A DNA stretch of 17,534 nucleotides from positions 1-17,534 of the forward strand of contig CAZBDU010000109.1 in the NCBI GenBank assembly GCA_964490725.1, written 5' to 3'. Every line of letters begins with the position of its first letter. Position 1 is the stretch's first letter. Source of the stretch: CAZBDU01 sp964490725 (GTDB lineage: Bacteria > Spirochaetota > Spirochaetia > SZUA-6 > DRHE01). Shown here piece by piece: positions 14,112 to 17,534 of this stretch. The notes beneath the pieces are model-generated. The model worked only from the letters and a program-made list of their open reading frames with translations, was not told the origin of the DNA and searched no databases. The position numbers were made by a program, and so were the translations under genes.

Positions 14112-15029
14112 TCAGTCCAGGTTCTCGGTGAGATGGCTCTCCGCAGGCACGTCGCGGGTGATCCACAGGTTGCCGCCGATGGTGGACCCCCTGCCGATCA
14201 CCACCCGGCCCAGGACCGTGGTTCCCGAGTAGATGATGACGTCGTCCTCTACGATGGGGTGGCGGTCGATGCCCTTGATGGGGTGGCCCTCGGCGTCCAG
14301 GGGAAAGCTCTTGGCCCCCAGGGTCACTCCCTGGTAGAGGCGCACCCGGTCGCCAATCCTGCAGGTCTCGCCGATCACCACCCCCGTTCCGTGATCGATG
14401 AAGAAGCGTGCGCCGATTTGAGCTCCCGGGTGGATGTCGATCCCGGTGAGGCTGTGGGCCTGCTCCGTGACGATCCTCGGAATCAGCGGCACCCCCAGAT
14501 CGCTCAGCTCGTGGGCCAGCCGGTAGTAGGTGACCGCCATGATGCCGGGATAGCAGAAGATCGTCTCGTCGGTGCTCTGGGCGGCCGGGTCCCCTTCGTA
14601 GGCGGCCTGGACGTCGCCGGCCAGGGCGTGCTGGATGGCCGGCAGCCGCTTGAGGAACTCCGAGGTGATCCGGCGCGCCTTATCCACGCAGTTCGGGCAC
14701 TCCACCCCGTGATGCTCGCATTCGAAGCACAAGCCGCGCTTGATCTGCTCCTGGAGCACCAGCAGAACCCGGTCCAGCGTGGCCCCCACGTGGAAGCGCA
14801 TGTTCTGCTCGGTGAGCTCGGAGACGCCGAAGTACCCGGGGAACAGCACCGACCGCAGCGCCTCCACCGCCTCCACCACCTGGTCGCGGGAGGGCAGAAG
14901 CCGCCCGCCCTTGTTCTTCCAGGACAGCATCCGGTGCTCCGGGCTGGTCAGGGACTGGACCACCTCGCTGAGATCCCTGGCCTCGTAGCCGGGAGAGCCG
15001 TTGGGGCTTTTCAGCCTGCGAGTGGGCAC
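14112..15029 (-). CDS. cysE: Serine O-acetyltransferase, long SrpH-like form
   Basis: This 305-aa cytoplasmic enzyme makes O-acetylserine from serine and acetyl-CoA for cysteine synthesis. The left-handed beta-helix hexapeptide repeats occupy about residues 195-300. Residues equivalent to the E. coli CysE active site are visible: D147 (GDPAA), D212-H213 (FIDHGTGVVIGET) and H257 (DRHPIVEDD). The N-terminal domain is longer than in E. coli and carries CFECEHHGVECPNC (C101, C104, C111, C114), a likely metal-binding box seen in the longer SrpH/EpsC-like forms. The GTG start at 15029 is chosen because GGGAGGCGG precedes it at good spacing and it overlaps the TAG of the upstream oxidoreductase by one base; an ATG at 15044 would add five residues. 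No O-acetylserine sulfhydrylase gene is in the window. Confidence 0.9.
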   Translation of the reverse strand: MPTRRLKSPNGSPGYEARDLSEVVQSLTSPEHRMLSWKNKGGRLLPSRDQVVEAVEALRSVLFPGYFGVSELTEQNMRFHVGATLDRVLLVLQEQIKRGLCFECEHHGVECPNCVDKARRITSEFLKRLPAIQHALAGDVQAAYEGDPAAQSTDETIFCYPGIMAVTYYRLAHELSDLGVPLIPRIVTEQAHSLTGIDIHPGAQIGARFFIDHGTGVVIGETCRIGDRVRLYQGVTLGAKSFPLDAEGHPIKGIDRHPIVEDDVIIYSGTTVLGRVVIGRGSTIGGNLWITRDVPAESHLTENLD

Positions 15030-16018
15030 TAGACCGCCTCCCATTTCCCGCTCTTCTCCGAGCGGAACAGGGCGTCGAGCACTTTCATGTTGCTCACGGC
15101 GTCTTCAGGCGGGGTGGGTACGGGTTTGCCCTCCCGCAGGGCCTTTGAGAAGGCCTCGAACATCAGCCTGTACTGATCCACCGCTGGAAGCTGCGGCTCC
15201 CGCTCCCCCACCGAGGTCCAGATGCTCAGGCGCATCGGGGAGTCGGGGAAGGCGTTGAAGGGGATCCAGACGGTCATGCGCCCCGCCGTGCCCAGGATGT
15301 CCACGCGCTGCGCGGGGAAAGCCTGAGTCGCCACCGTGAGCACCGACCGGCGTCCTTCCCCGAAGTCCAGGATGGCCGAGGAGAGCCGATCCGTCTTGAA
15401 CCGTTCGTCCCGCTCCACCAGGCTGATCACCCGGACCGGCTCCGCCTCCAGAATGAAGCGGGGCGCTGAGACGGCGTAGCAGCCGATGTCCATGATGGCC
15501 CCGCCTCCGGCCTCCAGGCGGTTGCGGATGTTGTTGGGATCTTGGAGATTGTAGGCATAGTGCGTATGCACGGCCCGCACGTCCCCGATCTCCCCCGCCC
15601 GGATCAGCTCCCAGGCCCGCCGCCACTGCGGCTGAAAGCGGTACATGAACGCCTCCATGAGACGCACCCCCGCCCCGGCCGTGTAGGCCGCCGCCTCCTC
15701 CGCCTCCCGGGCGTTCATGGCCAGGGGCTTCTCGCAGAGAATGTGCTTGCCCGCGTCGGCGGCACGACGGATCCATTCCGCATGAAGATGGTTGGGCAGG
15801 GGAATGTATACCGCCTCGATCTCAGGATCCTGAAGCAGCTCCTGATAGGAGCCGTAGGATCTGGCGACGCCGAGCCTGGAGGCCGCCTCCTTCGCCCTGG
15901 CGCTGCTGCGCGAGGCGATGGCGGAAAGCGCAGCCGCCTCAGAGCCGCGCACCGGCAGCGCCACCCTGCGAGTGAAATGATCGGACACACCCAGCACGCC
16001 CCATCGCACCGCTTCCAT
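15029..16018 (-). CDS. Gfo/Idh/MocA-family NAD(P)-dependent oxidoreductase
   Basis: This 329-aa protein has an N-terminal Rossmann domain: VRWGVLGVSDHFTRR is the dinucleotide loop, with V-S-D where G-x-G-x-x-[AG] relatives have their second glycine region. YIPLPNHLH (71-79) and CEKPLA (95-100) follow, the latter with the E-K-P signature carrying the catalytic-site lysine. The C-terminal Gfo/Idh/MocA substrate domain includes EAFMYRFQPQW and GGGAIMDIGCYAV. Enzymes of this family oxidise or reduce sugars, inositols or related polyols; the exact substrate cannot be read here. The ATG at 16018 matches the normal N-terminus and length; the frame is open further upstream but without homology. GGGGGTG is a modest ribosome site. 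It is the promoter-proximal gene of a pair with the serine acetyltransferase, joined by a one-base overlap. Confidence 0.9.
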   Translation of the reverse strand: MEAVRWGVLGVSDHFTRRVALPVRGSEAAALSAIASRSSARAKEAASRLGVARSYGSYQELLQDPEIEAVYIPLPNHLHAEWIRRAADAGKHILCEKPLAMNAREAEEAAAYTAGAGVRLMEAFMYRFQPQWRRAWELIRAGEIGDVRAVHTHYAYNLQDPNNIRNRLEAGGGAIMDIGCYAVSAPRFILEAEPVRVISLVERDERFKTDRLSSAILDFGEGRRSVLTVATQAFPAQRVDILGTAGRMTVWIPFNAFPDSPMRLSIWTSVGEREPQLPAVDQYRLMFEAFSKALREGKPVPTPPEDAVSNMKVLDALFRSEKSGKWEAV

Positions 16019-16053
16019 CGCGCACCCCCGGCACTTCGCGTTCGATACCAGAA

Positions 16054-16082
16054 AATATAGGAGCAAACCGCCGGTGGGGCAA
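16054..16082 (-). promoter_or_regulatory. Promoter of the oxidoreductase-cysE pair
   Basis: On the minus strand TTGCCC (16082-16077) and TATATT (16059-16054) are separated by 17 bp. The start would be near 16047, about 30 nt before the ATG at 16018. It is divergent from the clpB promoter about 100 bp away. Confidence 0.5.
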
Positions 16083-16184
16083 GGCGCCCCGCCCCTTCCC
16101 CAGGCTCTGGACCGCAGCGCCCGGCCGGCCCTATACTCGGGGCCTGAATCCACCGGCCGGGAACCGCCGGGGAGCACCGCCCGG

Positions 16185-16214
16185 TTGACCCCGCTGCCCG
16201 GACATTCGTATCTT
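16185..16214 (+). promoter_or_regulatory. Promoter of clpB
   Basis: TTGACC (16185-16190) and TATCTT (16209-16214) are separated by 18 bp. The start would be near 16221, giving a leader of about 64 nt. A second -10-like TATACT lies at 16132-16137, with only a poor -35 upstream. Neither a CIRCE element (TTAGCACTC-N9-GAGTGCTAA) nor a HAIR element is present. Confidence 0.5.
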
Positions 16215-16229
16215 ATCGGTGTCCTCGGG

Positions 16230-16265
16230 GTGTGTAGCGAATCGAAGTCCTCTCTAGACACACAC
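16230..16265 (+). promoter_or_regulatory. Imperfect inverted repeat in clpB leader
   Basis: GTGTGTAG (16230-16237) faces CTAGACACAC (16254-16263), giving a GTGTGT/ACACAC stem with a small bulge and a 16-nt loop, just upstream of the AAGGAGA ribosome site (16272-16278). It may be an RNA hairpin controlling translation or an operator; this is a weak call. Confidence 0.25.
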
Positions 16266-16284
16266 TGACCCAAGGAGACAGTGT

Positions 16285-17534
16285 ATGCGATTCGACAAAT
16301 TCACGATCAAGGCCCAGGAGGCGGTCCAGGCCTCCGAGTCGGTGGCCCACCGCTACAACCACGGCACCCTGGAGCCCGAGCACCTGCTGCTGGCCCTCAC
16401 CGAGCAGCGCGACGGGGTGATCCCGCCGCTGCTGAAGAGCCTGGGCGTCCAGGACGGGCAGGTGAAGGGGGAGCTGGAGAGGCTCCTGGCCTCCATGCCC
16501 AAGGTGTACGGCGAGAGCTCCCAGGTCCAGCTTTCCCCGCAGCTGAATCGGGCCCTGCACAACGCGGAAAGCGAGGCGGCGCAGCTGAAGGACGAGTACG
16601 TCTCCACCGAGCACCTGCTGCTGGGGCTGCTGGACGTGCAGAGCCGCGGGCGGGAGCTGCTGAACCGGGCCGGGGTCAACAAGAACGCGGTGCTGGCGGC
16701 GCTCCGCCAGATCCGCGGCAACCAGCGGGTCACCGACCAGAGCCCGGAGGACAAGTACCAGGCCCTGGAGCGCTACTGCCGGGACCTCACCGACCTGGCG
16801 CGCAAGGAGAAGATCGACCCGGTGATCGGCCGGGACGATGAGATCCGCCGCATCATGCAGGTGCTCTCCCGGCGCACCAAGAACAACCCCGTTCTGATCG
16901 GTGATCCCGGAGTGGGCAAGACCGCCATCGTGGAAGGCCTGGCGCGCCGCATCGTCAGCGGCGACGTGCCGGACTCGCTGAAGAACAAGCGCGTGCTGGC
17001 GCTGGACCTGGGGGCGCTTCTGGCGGGAGCCAAGTTCCGCGGCGAGTTCGAGGAGCGGCTGAAGGCGGTGATCAAGGAGGTCGTGGACTCCGAAGGCCAG
17101 ATCGTGCTGTTCATCGACGAGCTGCACACCCTGGTGGGCGCCGGCGCCGCCGAAGGGGCGGTCGATGCCTCCAACCTGCTCAAGCCGGCCCTGGCCCGCG
17201 GGGAGCTGCGCGCCATCGGCGCCACTACCCTGGACGAGTACCGCAAGCACATCGAAAAGGACGCCGCCCTGGAGCGACGCTTCCAGCCCATCTACACCGC
17301 CGAGCCTTCCGTGGAGGATACCGTCGCCATCCTGCGGGGGCTGAAGGAGCGCTACGAGGTGCATCACGGGGTGCGCATTCGCGACGACGCGCTCATCGCC
17401 GCCGCGGTGCTCTCCGACCGCTACATAACCAGCCGCTTCCTGCCGGACAAGGCCATCGACCTGATCGACGAGGCGGCCAGCCGCCTGAAGATGGAGATCG
17501 AGAGCCAGCCCACGGAGCTGGACCAGATCGAGCG
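16285..17534 (+). CDS. clpB: ClpB ATP-dependent disaggregase (5' part)
   Basis: The first 416 codons of ClpB/Hsp104 are present; the gene runs off the window (full length is normally about 860 aa). ClpB is a cytosolic hexameric AAA+ machine that resolubilises aggregated proteins together with DnaK. Visible parts are the double Clp N-domain (FDKFTIKAQEAVQASE and LEPEHLLLAL; second repeat near VSTEHLLLGLL), the linker, and NBD1 with Walker A GDPGVGKT (206-213), Walker B VLFIDE (274-279), pore-loop region KFRGEFEERLK and the arginine fingers R331/R332 in ALERRF. The window ends as the coiled-coil M-domain begins, which favours ClpB over ClpA/ClpC at this length, together with the MRFDKFT start. 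The ATG at 16285 follows AAGGAGA with suitable spacing. Confidence 0.95.
   Translation, partial: MRFDKFTIKAQEAVQASESVAHRYNHGTLEPEHLLLALTEQRDGVIPPLLKSLGVQDGQVKGELERLLASMPKVYGESSQVQLSPQLNRALHNAESEAAQLKDEYVSTEHLLLGLLDVQSRGRELLNRAGVNKNAVLAALRQIRGNQRVTDQSPEDKYQALERYCRDLTDLARKEKIDPVIGRDDEIRRIMQVLSRRTKNNPVLIGDPGVGKTAIVEGLARRIVSGDVPDSLKNKRVLALDLGALLAGAKFRGEFEERLKAVIKEVVDSEGQIVLFIDELHTLVGAGAAEGAVDASNLLKPALARGELRAIGATTLDEYRKHIEKDAALERRFQPIYTAEPSVEDTVAILRGLKERYEVHHGVRIRDDALIAAAVLSDRYITSRFLPDKAIDLIDEAASRLKMEIESQPTELDQIE

Noticed and set aside
15029..16273. Longer form of the oxidoreductase starting near 16273
   Set aside because: The 85 extra residues are unlike the family, would overlap both divergent promoters, and the ATG at 16018 fits the usual N-terminus.
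1..17534. CRISPR arrays, IS elements, tRNA/rRNA genes, toxin-antitoxin pairs or phage defence genes
   Set aside because: No regularly spaced repeats, transposase motifs, cloverleaf sequences or defence-type domains could be recognised on either strand.

Overview
The window is a high-GC (roughly two-thirds G+C by eye) bacterial chromosome segment. It has strong Shine-Dalgarno sites, many GTG starts, short operons with 1-4 bp overlaps, and recognisable sigma-A/sigma-70 type promoters. No phage, IS, tRNA, rRNA or CRISPR sequence is visible. The phylum cannot be fixed from the sequence alone. The gene families (DHODH-like flavoprotein, XdhABC-type molybdenum hydroxylase, long-form serine acetyltransferase, XRE-cobalamin regulator, small Cys/His-rich protein) would fit several deep, often anaerobic, high-GC lineages.

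Left part (1-6343, + strand). A DHODH-like flavoprotein gene with its own promoter is followed by a hairpin terminator. A second promoter then drives a tight four-gene purine-oxidation operon: the FAD, [2Fe-2S] and molybdopterin subunits of a xanthine dehydrogenase-type enzyme (order xdhB-xdhC-xdhA), then an amidohydrolase that reads best as 8-oxoguanine deaminase. Together these would convert oxidised or amino-purines to xanthine/urate.

Middle part (6505-9803, - strand). In transcription order the genes are: a 68-aa Cys/His-rich putative zinc protein with its own promoter and a hairpin after it; then adenosine deaminase, an LsrG/ABM-type monooxygenase and a SixA-type phosphohistidine phosphatase, joined by 4-bp overlaps behind a TTGACA promoter; and finally a 313-aa regulator that fuses an XRE/Cro-type HTH to a cobalamin-binding module. 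This regulator keeps the W-x9-EH and E-x-H-x-x-G signatures of the B12 photoreceptor CarH/LitR, but on a different DNA-binding domain. It sits between the two purine gene clusters and is the most interesting object in the window.

Right part (9804-17534). valS on the + strand has a strong promoter and a leader hairpin that places the Shine-Dalgarno in its loop. Next comes a strong inverted-repeat element leading into a three-gene module: a small three-TM protein, an ECF-like sigma factor and a two-TM putative partner. It converges with a minus-strand pair (Gfo/Idh/MocA oxidoreductase, then long-form serine O-acetyltransferase). Divergent from that pair is clpB, whose 3' part runs off the window.

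No gene-free stretch exceeds 300 bases; the larger gaps (1143-1300, 6344-6504, 9388-9596, 9804-10021, 12674-12786, 16019-16284) hold the promoters, hairpins and inverted repeats listed below.
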